Assembly (NCBI RefSeq): GCF_001637325.1
Contig: NZ_LRXL01000045.1
Coordinates: forward strand, 1-64,000
Origin: Cochleicola gelatinilyticus
Lineage (GTDB): Bacteria > Bacteroidota > Bacteroidia > Flavobacteriales > Flavobacteriaceae
Direction: 5' to 3'
DNA length: 64,000 nt
The translations under genes and the position numbers were made by a program. How positions within the stretch are numbered: the stretch's first letter is position 1; each line of letters opens with the position of its first letter. The notes under the pieces were generated by a model. The model was not told the origin of the DNA. It did not search any database and was given only the letters and a program-made list of their open reading frames with translations. Shown in pieces: positions 19,093 to 26,796 of the stretch.

Positions 19093-19884
19093 ATGAGTGA
19101 CGCAATAAAAGTACCCACGATGGCCGAATATATGGCGCAAGGCAAACAACCCGAAGTTCTTTTTTGGGTAGGTTGTGCTGGTAGTTTCGATGATCGTGCC
19201 AAAAAGATTACCAAGGCATTCGTAAAATTATTAAACAATGCCGGTGTAGATTTTGCCGTATTAGGTACCGAAGAAAGTTGTACCGGAGATCCGGCTAAAC
19301 GTGCCGGAAATGAGTTTCTGTTTCAAATGCAGGCTATGGGAAACATAGAAGTTCTCAATTCATATGAGGTTAAAAAGATCGTTACTGCGTGTCCGCACTG
19401 TTTCAACACCATTAAAAATGAATATCCAGAATTGGGTGGAAATTACGAAGTGGTTCATCATACACAATTTTTAAAATCGCTTTTAAGTGAAGGTCGTCTT
19501 AAAGTTGAAGGAGGAAAATTTAAAGGAAAGCGAATTACGTTTCATGATCCTTGTTATTTAGGTCGTGCGAATGGAGAATATGAAGCACCTAGAGAATTGC
19601 TCCAAAAATTAGAAGTGGAATTAGTTGAGATGAAACGCTGTAAATCTCGTGGATTATGTTGTGGTGCCGGTGGTGCTCAAATGTTTAAAGAACCAGAAGA
19701 AGGAAAAAAAGACGTGAACATAGAACGTACCGAAGAAGCGATCGAAACAAAGCCAGATATAATAGCTGCAGGTTGTCCTTTTTGTAATACAATGCTTACC
19801 GATGGTGTTAAAGGAAAAGACAAAGAAGGTGATATCGCTGTAATGGATGTTGCTGAAATGATTGCAACAGCAGAGGATTTTTAA
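19093..19884 (+). CDS. (Fe-S)-binding CCG-domain protein, HdrB-like
   Basis: A 263-residue cytoplasmic subunit with two CCG (cysteine-rich) domains of the kind found in HdrB, GlpC, SdhE and LldE. Cysteines fall in two sets: C28, C63, C100, C103 and C154, C189, C190, C228, C231, with PHCFNTIKNEYPE and GLCCGAGGAQM as signatures. Such domains bind noncubane 4Fe-4S clusters and act on disulfides or keto acids. Its partner is the membrane subunit at 17209. Confidence 0.92.
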   Translation: MSDAIKVPTMAEYMAQGKQPEVLFWVGCAGSFDDRAKKITKAFVKLLNNAGVDFAVLGTEESCTGDPAKRAGNEFLFQMQAMGNIEVLNSYEVKKIVTACPHCFNTIKNEYPELGGNYEVVHHTQFLKSLLSEGRLKVEGGKFKGKRITFHDPCYLGRANGEYEAPRELLQKLEVELVEMKRCKSRGLCCGAGGAQMFKEPEEGKKDVNIERTEEAIETKPDIIAAGCPFCNTMLTDGVKGKDKEGDIAVMDVAEMIATAEDF

Positions 19885-19972
19885 CAAAAAGGCCTCATTA
19901 TTTTGTGATTTCTAAATTTCACAATCCGTTATTCTTTGCGACCTTTACCAAATTACTAAATGAAAGAGAACT

Positions 19973-20458
19973 ATGCTCACAGATTTTACCAATCTACCAG
20001 ACAATTCCCGTATTTGGATCTATCAAGCCAATCGTAAATTAACCGACGAAGAAGTAGAAAAAATACACACTAAAACAAATGCTTTTTTAGAAAAATGGAC
20101 TGCTCATGGAAGTGAACTAGAAGCAGGTTTCGAACTAAAATACAATCGCTTTATTGTTATAGGTCTTAATCAAGCAAATGCTTCAGCTTCTGGTTGTAGC
20201 ATTGATGCTTCAGTACATTTTATTCAAGAACTAGAAAAAGAGTTCGATGTAGAATTGTTAGATAAAATGAATGTTACTTTTTACAATGGTGAATTCATTG
20301 CTCACAAATCGCTTACCGATTTCAGAAAAATGGCAAAAAATCGCTCCGTTTCTGGAAATACCGTAGTATTTAATAATCTCGTCAATACAAAAGCTGAGTA
20401 TCTTGAAAATTGGGAAGTTCCAGCAAAAGAGAGCTGGCATAACCGTTTTTTAGCATAG
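19973..20458 (+). CDS. Conserved Bacteroidota protein often mislabelled ABC transporter ATPase
   Basis: A 161-residue soluble protein conserved in Flavobacteria. Homologues are commonly named ABC transporter ATPase, but I see no Walker A, no LSGGQ signature and no Walker B, and the protein is too short for an ABC nucleotide-binding domain. Visible features are a conserved DNSRIWIYQANR N-terminus, an invariant-looking ASGCSIDAS segment with one cysteine, and a C-terminal WHNRFL. Function unknown. It is 88 bp after the HdrB-like gene and 19 bp before the GH3 gene. Confidence 0.8.
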   Translation: MLTDFTNLPDNSRIWIYQANRKLTDEEVEKIHTKTNAFLEKWTAHGSELEAGFELKYNRFIVIGLNQANASASGCSIDASVHFIQELEKEFDVELLDKMNVTFYNGEFIAHKSLTDFRKMAKNRSVSGNTVVFNNLVNTKAEYLENWEVPAKESWHNRFLA

Positions 20459-20477
20459 TTATTGTAACCCCCCGTAC

Positions 20478-23423
20478 ATGAAAAAGTTGTTTTTTACCGC
20501 CTTCTGTTTATTAACGTATGCAGTAGTATTTTCACAACAGATTAATCCGCTGATCGTAAAAGAAGATTTTCAAGATCAAAAAAAATGGGTCGACAGCATC
20601 TATGGGTCGATGTCTCTTCAAGAGAAAGTAGGGCAGCTTTTTATGGTCGATGTATTTTCTTCAGATCCCAAAGCGAAGACCGATAAAGTAAAAGATCTTA
20701 TTAAAAACCAATACATTGGTGGGGTAATTTTCTCAAAAGGAGGACCAAAACGACAAGCAAAACTTAATAATGAATTTCAATCGCACTCTAAAGTGCCTTT
20801 GTTAGTCGCTATGGATGCCGAATGGGGACTTTCTATGCGATTAGATTCAACGTATGCATTTCCTTGGAACATGACTTTGGGGGCAATTACAGACAATAGT
20901 ATTGTTGAAAAAGTGGGATACCGAATAGGAGAACACTCTAAACGACTCGGAGTACATATTAATTTTGCACCAGTGGTCGATATTAATACCAATCCGAAGA
21001 ATCCAATCATTGGAAATCGTTCGTTTGGGGAAGATAAAGAGAATGTTACCGAAAAAGCATTGGCATTTATGAAAGGAATGCAGCGTGCCGGAATTATTGC
21101 CAATGCTAAACATTTTCCCGGGCATGGTGATACCGATACCGACTCTCATAAAACGCTTCCTACAATTGAGTTTTCTAAAGAACGTATCGACAGTGTCGAA
21201 TTATACCCCTATAAAAGACTTATTCGTGAGGGGCTTAGTAGTGTAATGGTTGCTCACTTAAATGTTCCTTCACTTGAGCCTAGAGATGGATACCCTTCTT
21301 CAATTTCAAAAATAATCGTGACCAATATGTTGAAAGGACAGTTGGGTTTTAACGGCCTTATTTTTACCGATGCTTTAAATATGAAAGGCGCAGCGAATTT
21401 TAAAGAGCCGGGGGAGATTGATCTTGCAGCATTTCTTGCAGGAAATGATGTGTTATTAATTTCTGAAGATATACCGAAAGCGCATCAGTTATTGGTGAAT
21501 GCCTATCGAGAAGAAGTGATTTCAGAAGAACGATTAGCACATTCTGTAAAAAAGATTTTATATACTAAATACAAAGTAGGGTTAAATGCCTATCAGCCCG
21601 TAAATGATAATTACTTAATTGAAGATCTTAATTCGGTAATCGATGATGTGGTTTATGAAGAAGCGATGGAAAATGCATTAACGATGTTGAAGAACGATCG
21701 AGCAATCCTGCCAATTAAAGATCTTCAGAAGAAAAACATTGCCTATATAAATTTTGGAGATGCAGATGGTAAACCTTTTCTTAATCAACTTCGAAAATAT
21801 GCAAAGGTTGATTATGTAAAAGCAACTTCGTTAGATAGCTATGTTCAAAAACTTAAAAACTATAATTATGTAATTGTTGGGTTTCATAAATCGAACGAGA
21901 ATCCGTGGAAAGGATATCAATTCACCGATAAAGAATTGGTATGGTTGTACGAAATCGCACGCACCAACACCGTGATTCTTGATGTATTCGCAAGACCATA
22001 TGCCATGTTAGACTTAAAAACAACTGCGAATTTTGAAGGAATTATCATGTCCTACCAAAATAGTACAGTCTCTCAAGAATTATCGGCACAGCTCATTTTT
22101 GGTGCACGGGAAGCAAAAGGAAAACTTCCAGTAACTCTTGGAGATGATTTTCCCGTAAATACTCATTTTAAAACCGCATCACTTAAAAGACTACAGTACG
22201 GAACTCCCGAAAGTGTGGGAATTAATAGTTATAAATTAAATAAAATTGACTCTCTTGCGCGGTTAGGTGTATACAGTGGAATGATGCCTGGCGCACAAAT
22301 TTTAGTCGCTAGAAGAGGAAAAGTTATATATAATAAAAATTTTGGCTACCACACTCCTTCAAAAAAAAATGCAGTAAAAGATAATGATGTTTACGATGTG
22401 GCTTCGCTAACAAAAATCTTAGCAACGCTCCCCTTGATCATGGAACTGGTAGATCAAGGAAAATTGAATCTCGACACGAAACTTTCAGAAATGTTGCCAG
22501 AATATAAAGGGTCTAATAAAGGAAATATTACGCTTCAAGAAATGCTTACGCATACGGCACGTCTAAAAGCATGGATTCCATTTTACACCCATACATTAGA
22601 TACTGTGACGCATCTTCCTTCAGTAAAATACTATAGAAAAAAACCCGATGTAAAATACAACATCAAAGTTGCCGAGAATTTATACATGCGGAAAGACTAT
22701 CAAGACAGCATTTACGAGATTATTAAAGAAAGTGAACTAAGAGATCGTAAAGGATATAAATACAGTGATCTTCCTTATTATTTAATGAAAAAATATCTTG
22801 AAGATTACTATGGTACCACCATGGATAAGTTGGTGCAACGTAATTATTATGAATCATTAGGAGCTAATTACACTACATTTCTTCCTCTTGAAAAATTTAC
22901 CAAAGCAGATATTGTTCCTACTGAAGAAGACACCTATTTTAGAATGCAAAAAGTACATGGATATGTTCACGATCAAGGCTCGGCTATGATTGGTGGGGTG
23001 AGTGGTCATGCAGGACTTTTTAGCAATGCAAACGACATAGCAAAAGTTATGCAAATGTATTTAGACAAAGGGTTTTACGGCGGAAAACGCTATTTTAAAC
23101 CAGAAGTTTTAGATCTTTTTAACACGTGTTATTACTGCGATGATGATATACGACGGGGGGTTGGATTCGACAAGCCTCAATTAGGAGAATCGGGTCCCAC
23201 GTGTGGATGTATTTCTATGACAAGTTTTGGTCACAGCGGATTTACTGGAACCTTTACATGGGCAGATCCAGAAGAAGAGATTGTATATGTTTTTCTCTCA
23301 AACCGAACGTATCCTTCTGCAAATAACCGAAGTTTAATTGGTAGTAATTTGCGAAGTAATATTCAAGAAGCTATTTATGAGGCCATCGATCATAAAAATG
23401 AAACAAAAAAAATTGAACAATGA
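20478..23423 (+). CDS. Glycoside hydrolase family 3 / serine beta-lactamase-like fusion
   Basis: A 981-residue exported two-enzyme protein. A signal peptide (1-19) precedes a GH3 domain of NagZ type: the KHFPGHGDTDTDSH loop with K211, H212 and H216, and the nucleophile D298 in FTDALNMKG. A GH3 C-terminal domain follows (about 390-565). Residues about 590-970 form a class C beta-lactamase/esterase fold with S643-x-x-K646, Y762-S-D and H919-S-G. Together they suggest beta-N-acetylglucosaminidase plus peptidase or esterase activity on peptidoglycan fragments. It overlaps bshA by 4 bp. Confidence 0.93.
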   Translation: MKKLFFTAFCLLTYAVVFSQQINPLIVKEDFQDQKKWVDSIYGSMSLQEKVGQLFMVDVFSSDPKAKTDKVKDLIKNQYIGGVIFSKGGPKRQAKLNNEFQSHSKVPLLVAMDAEWGLSMRLDSTYAFPWNMTLGAITDNSIVEKVGYRIGEHSKRLGVHINFAPVVDINTNPKNPIIGNRSFGEDKENVTEKALAFMKGMQRAGIIANAKHFPGHGDTDTDSHKTLPTIEFSKERIDSVELYPYKRLIREGLSSVMVAHLNVPSLEPRDGYPSSISKIIVTNMLKGQLGFNGLIFTDALNMKGAANFKEPGEIDLAAFLAGNDVLLISEDIPKAHQLLVNAYREEVISEERLAHSVKKILYTKYKVGLNAYQPVNDNYLIEDLNSVIDDVVYEEAMENALTMLKNDRAILPIKDLQKKNIAYINFGDADGKPFLNQLRKYAKVDYVKATSLDSYVQKLKNYNYVIVGFHKSNENPWKGYQFTDKELVWLYEIARTNTVILDVFARPYAMLDLKTTANFEGIIMSYQNSTVSQELSAQLIFGAREAKGKLPVTLGDDFPVNTHFKTASLKRLQYGTPESVGINSYKLNKIDSLARLGVYSGMMPGAQILVARRGKVIYNKNFGYHTPSKKNAVKDNDVYDVASLTKILATLPLIMELVDQGKLNLDTKLSEMLPEYKGSNKGNITLQEMLTHTARLKAWIPFYTHTLDTVTHLPSVKYYRKKPDVKYNIKVAENLYMRKDYQDSIYEIIKESELRDRKGYKYSDLPYYLMKKYLEDYYGTTMDKLVQRNYYESLGANYTTFLPLEKFTKADIVPTEEDTYFRMQKVHGYVHDQGSAMIGGVSGHAGLFSNANDIAKVMQMYLDKGFYGGKRYFKPEVLDLFNTCYYCDDDIRRGVGFDKPQLGESGPTCGCISMTSFGHSGFTGTFTWADPEEEIVYVFLSNRTYPSANNRSLIGSNLRSNIQEAIYEAIDHKNETKKIEQ

Positions 23424-24550
23424 AAATAGCCATCGTTTGTTACCCAACCTTTGGAGGAAGTGGAGTAGTAGCTACAGAATTGGGAATTGCTTTAGCAGAG
23501 CGAGGACATGAAATTCATTTCATTACCTATAAACAACCGGTGCGTTTAGAGTTGTTATCTCGAAACATACATTTTCATGAAGTTTCGGTGCCCGATTACG
23601 CGTTGTTTCATTACCAACCGTACGAGTTAGCATTGTCTAGCAAATTGGTCGATATGGTGAAATTACATAAGATCGATCTTATGCATGTTCATTACGCAAT
23701 ACCACATGCTTATGCGGGTTATATGGCTAAGAAGATGCTAGCAGAAGAGAATATTTTTATTCCAATGGTGACGACATTGCACGGAACCGATATTACCCTT
23801 GTTGGAAACCACCCTTTTTACAAACCTGCCGTTACCTTTAGCATTAATAATAGTGACGTGGTAACTTCAGTTTCAGCAAGTTTAAAAGAAGACACGCTTC
23901 GCCTTTTTGATATTCGAAAAGACATACATGTCGTCCCTAACTTTATTGATATTGAAAAGTATAACAATCCATATACCGATTGCCAACGAGATCTTATGGC
24001 AACAAAGGACGAGCGCATTATTACACACATAAGTAACATACGTGCAGTTAAAAGAGTGCCAGATGTAATCGAAATATTCGATCGTATTCAAAAAGAGATT
24101 CCTTCAAAATTACTTATTGTAGGTGAAGGACCTGAAAAAGAAGCCTGTGAACGATTATGTGCTTCAAAAGGAATTCAGAATAAAGTGTTGTTTTTAGGGA
24201 ACAGTAGTGAAGTAGATAAGATTCTTTGTTTTAGTGATCTATTTTTACTTCCTTCAGAAAAAGAAAGTTTTGGTCTTGCAGCTTTAGAAGCGATGGCAAG
24301 TAGCGTTCCCGTTATTTCTAGTAATACTGGCGGATTGCCCGAAGTGAATCAACACGGAGTTAGTGGCTTTTTAAGTGAAGTTGGGAATGTTGATGAAATG
24401 GCACAAAATGCCTTATTAATTCTGAAAGATGACACCTCGCTTTCAACCTTTAAAAGGCAAGCTAGAGAAGCCGCCATAAAATTTGATACGAAAAACATCG
24501 TTCCTCTTTATGAAGCTGTCTATGAGAAAGCCTCCAATAAAGTGACGTAA
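23420..24550 (+). CDS. bshA: N-acetyl-alpha-D-glucosaminyl L-malate synthase BshA
   Basis: BshA is a GT4 glycosyltransferase that joins GlcNAc from UDP-GlcNAc to L-malate, the first step of bacillithiol synthesis. The 376-residue product has the BshA N-terminus CYPTFGGSGVVATELG, the HVHYAIPHA motif, and the GT4 retaining-enzyme segment EKESFGLAALEAMA near residue 283. Start ATG overlaps the upstream stop (ATGA). BshB and BshC are not in the window. The gene implies that bacillithiol is the main low-molecular-weight thiol. Confidence 0.95.
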   Translation: MKIAIVCYPTFGGSGVVATELGIALAERGHEIHFITYKQPVRLELLSRNIHFHEVSVPDYALFHYQPYELALSSKLVDMVKLHKIDLMHVHYAIPHAYAGYMAKKMLAEENIFIPMVTTLHGTDITLVGNHPFYKPAVTFSINNSDVVTSVSASLKEDTLRLFDIRKDIHVVPNFIDIEKYNNPYTDCQRDLMATKDERIITHISNIRAVKRVPDVIEIFDRIQKEIPSKLLIVGEGPEKEACERLCASKGIQNKVLFLGNSSEVDKILCFSDLFLLPSEKESFGLAALEAMASSVPVISSNTGGLPEVNQHGVSGFLSEVGNVDEMAQNALLILKDDTSLSTFKRQAREAAIKFDTKNIVPLYEAVYEKASNKVT

Positions 24551-24574
24551 TTTCTTCTTTTAAAATTACCTTTC

Positions 24575-26032
24575 TTAAATAAAATTTTTCTTCAAAAATT
24601 CCATGGCATTTCCGTGCAATACGCGCTCTATGATTGCTTCGGAAGAAATATGATTATAATCTTTTAAACGTTCTCGATTATTTTGAAGGTATGCCTCAGC
24701 GTGATGAATTAACTCATCTGCTAGATCTGAAATATTTTCTGCAGTCCAAATTCCTTTTATTGGATTCACAATACCATCAAAATCACTTCCAATTGACTGA
24801 ATTCCCCAACAAAAAAGATTCGCTGCATTTAGTACTTCAGCGACATGCTCAATTTGTCGCCATACCAATAATGATTTACGTTTTAATTGCTTTCTTTTAT
24901 TGGGAAAGAAAATTTTAGATTGATTTATAGCATGCGTACTGCCTATTCGTCTTTCATCCATTTGTAATCCAAAGATTCCGTTGCTTTTTGCAATTCGTAT
25001 AAGTTCATCATCGTACAGATTAATGTCTATATCGGCAAACCAACCTACATAATCTGGATAATCGGTTTCATACCATTCTTCGATCGAGCGTTTTCCATTT
25101 ACAGCTCCATGACTCGCAATTACCGGAATGTTTTCTTCGCTATACAAATCATCTAGTAAGTCATAATAGGTATTTCTTGAGGCAGTACTCATATGTTTTA
25201 CGTCAATGAGAATACGATCATTGTTTGTATTATCTAAGAGCTCTTTTAGAACTCGTAAGCCAAGAGGAGTGATTCCCGTATCGAGTCCACGATTTTGATT
25301 TTCCTCTAAAGCTCCTATGCTTATGCTTCTTGCATGCCCACAAAGTTCGTTATAGAAATGATGTGCAAAAGTGATGAATAATGGACGGTGCTCCCAAAGC
25401 TTCACTTTCGAAACATTTTTCATCACTTCTATTGGATCGGCCATGTCTGTACTCATGTCTAATCCTGTATTAAATGCGTGCGCTCCTTCAATAGAAAGTA
25501 CGACGTTGATAATTTTTTTGTTTTCAGTTTCGCTTTCAAAATTTTTCTCAATCTCTTTAAAATTCTTTACAAGTCGGTATGTGTAAAAAATACCATCTAT
25601 TTTTTCAACCTGATTCTGTATTTGTTTGTAGAAATCATATTCGTCTGTAAGGTCTTCGTAGTAGTCTTTATGATTTAGAACATAATCTATTCTTTTTTGA
25701 CTAATGCTTGCAGCAAGATTTACCAATAAATCGGTAAGACCTTTAAACCCTAAAAGTCGTTTGCTAAGAAAATGTTTTTCAAAAGGGTAGAGACTTACAA
25801 TTACCACTTTAGATCCTGCTCTAGCTAAAGCAGACATGTCGGTTTGTGTAAATTTTGTTAATGTAACAATACGATTAACAAATTTCTCTAGTGTGTTGGG
25901 GGGGCTATAATGCCATATAGAGTTCTTTCTTCCAGCATCCAAGCTATTTAATTTAGCAGGAGTATATTTAAAGCTTTTGCTGTAGGGTTTTAGAGAAGGA
26001 TGGCAATGAATATCAACATAATGTTTTTTCAT
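24575..26032 (-). CDS. Peptidase M19 / membrane dipeptidase family protein
   Basis: A 485-residue amidohydrolase-fold zinc protein of the renal dipeptidase family. The first metal motif VDIHCHPSL has H9 and H11. Later metal regions are IDVKHMS, VIASHGAVNG and IGSDFDGI. It has no signal peptide, so it should act in the cytoplasm, on dipeptides or related amides. It is longer than classic M19 enzymes, with an inserted helical region around residues 110-190. It converges on bshA with 24 bp between stops and has no clear terminator. Confidence 0.85.
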   Translation of the reverse strand: MKKHYVDIHCHPSLKPYSKSFKYTPAKLNSLDAGRKNSIWHYSPPNTLEKFVNRIVTLTKFTQTDMSALARAGSKVVIVSLYPFEKHFLSKRLLGFKGLTDLLVNLAASISQKRIDYVLNHKDYYEDLTDEYDFYKQIQNQVEKIDGIFYTYRLVKNFKEIEKNFESETENKKIINVVLSIEGAHAFNTGLDMSTDMADPIEVMKNVSKVKLWEHRPLFITFAHHFYNELCGHARSISIGALEENQNRGLDTGITPLGLRVLKELLDNTNNDRILIDVKHMSTASRNTYYDLLDDLYSEENIPVIASHGAVNGKRSIEEWYETDYPDYVGWFADIDINLYDDELIRIAKSNGIFGLQMDERRIGSTHAINQSKIFFPNKRKQLKRKSLLVWRQIEHVAEVLNAANLFCWGIQSIGSDFDGIVNPIKGIWTAENISDLADELIHHAEAYLQNNRERLKDYNHISSEAIIERVLHGNAMEFLKKNFI

Positions 26033-26120
26033 TGTTTTGAGTTAGTTAGTTGGTTATCACAAAGTTGATAATTTTTTTTTAAATATCATGTACATGGCAT
26101 CTAGATTATAAAATAAAAAA

Positions 26121-26143
26121 GCCCCGTTCGTTATGAACGGGGC
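26121..26143 (-). terminator. Rho-independent terminator of the outer membrane barrel gene
   Basis: A 9-bp perfect stem GCCCCGTTC/GAACGGGGC with a 5-nt loop lies 24 bp past the stop of the minus-strand gene at 26168. On the minus strand it is followed by TTTTTTATTT. Confidence 0.92.
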
Positions 26144-26167
26144 TTGCTATCTATATTGGTTTGTATA

Positions 26168-26668
26168 CTAGAACTGGTAACGTACTCCCAAAGCAATGTC
26201 AAAATCAACATCGTCATTATAATCTCCAAAACCAAATTCGGGTCTAAAGTCTAGGGATAATAATAATGGAAAATCAAAATTATACTCGATACCTACATCT
26301 CCAGCTAAGAATATATATGTTTCGGTGTCATCGAAACGATCGTCGTTCGGAAAAAAACGATCATCAAAATCTACTTGAGCGATACCAGCACCAGGGCCCG
26401 CATACCAATTAAATCCTCCATCGATGTTCCATACCCATTGGTAAAGACCTACTAATTTATAAGCATCAAAGTCATTATTACTTCTCCATCCTAAACCGAA
26501 TTCTAATCGGTTGTTGTTGGTTCCAACTGCGCGTTGATAGTTAATTTCTGTTCCAAATCCGTCACTATCACCAAGGCGCAAACCAATTGCATTTTTTGAG
26601 ATCTCTTGTGCTTGAGCTTCAAAAGTAAAAGCAGTTAGTACTAAAAGAATTACCAGTATTTTTTTCAT
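26168..26668 (-). CDS. Small outer membrane beta-barrel protein
   Basis: A 166-residue exported protein with a signal peptide (MKKILVILLV to AQA-Q). Alternating hydrophobic/polar strands (for example RLEFGLGWRSN, WYAGPGAGIAQVDF) end in the aromatic C-terminus RYQF, typical of eight-stranded OMPs. I start it at ATG 26668; a GTG 27 bp upstream would only add residues ahead of the signal. It carries its own terminator and is monocistronic. Role unknown, as for most OmpW/OmpX-like barrels. Confidence 0.85.
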   Translation of the reverse strand: MKKILVILLVLTAFTFEAQAQEISKNAIGLRLGDSDGFGTEINYQRAVGTNNNRLEFGLGWRSNNDFDAYKLVGLYQWVWNIDGGFNWYAGPGAGIAQVDFDDRFFPNDDRFDDTETYIFLAGDVGIEYNFDFPLLLSLDFRPEFGFGDYNDDVDFDIALGVRYQF

Positions 26669-26796
26669 GTTGTTTGTGAGTTTAGTTATTTCCACAAAGC
26701 TAGTCTTTAATCAAGCTTACTTTTGTTAATAGCTTCATAAGAACTACATATAGTTTAAGAAAGTTCTGTTAACGTTTCGTATTTTTACGTACTAGA

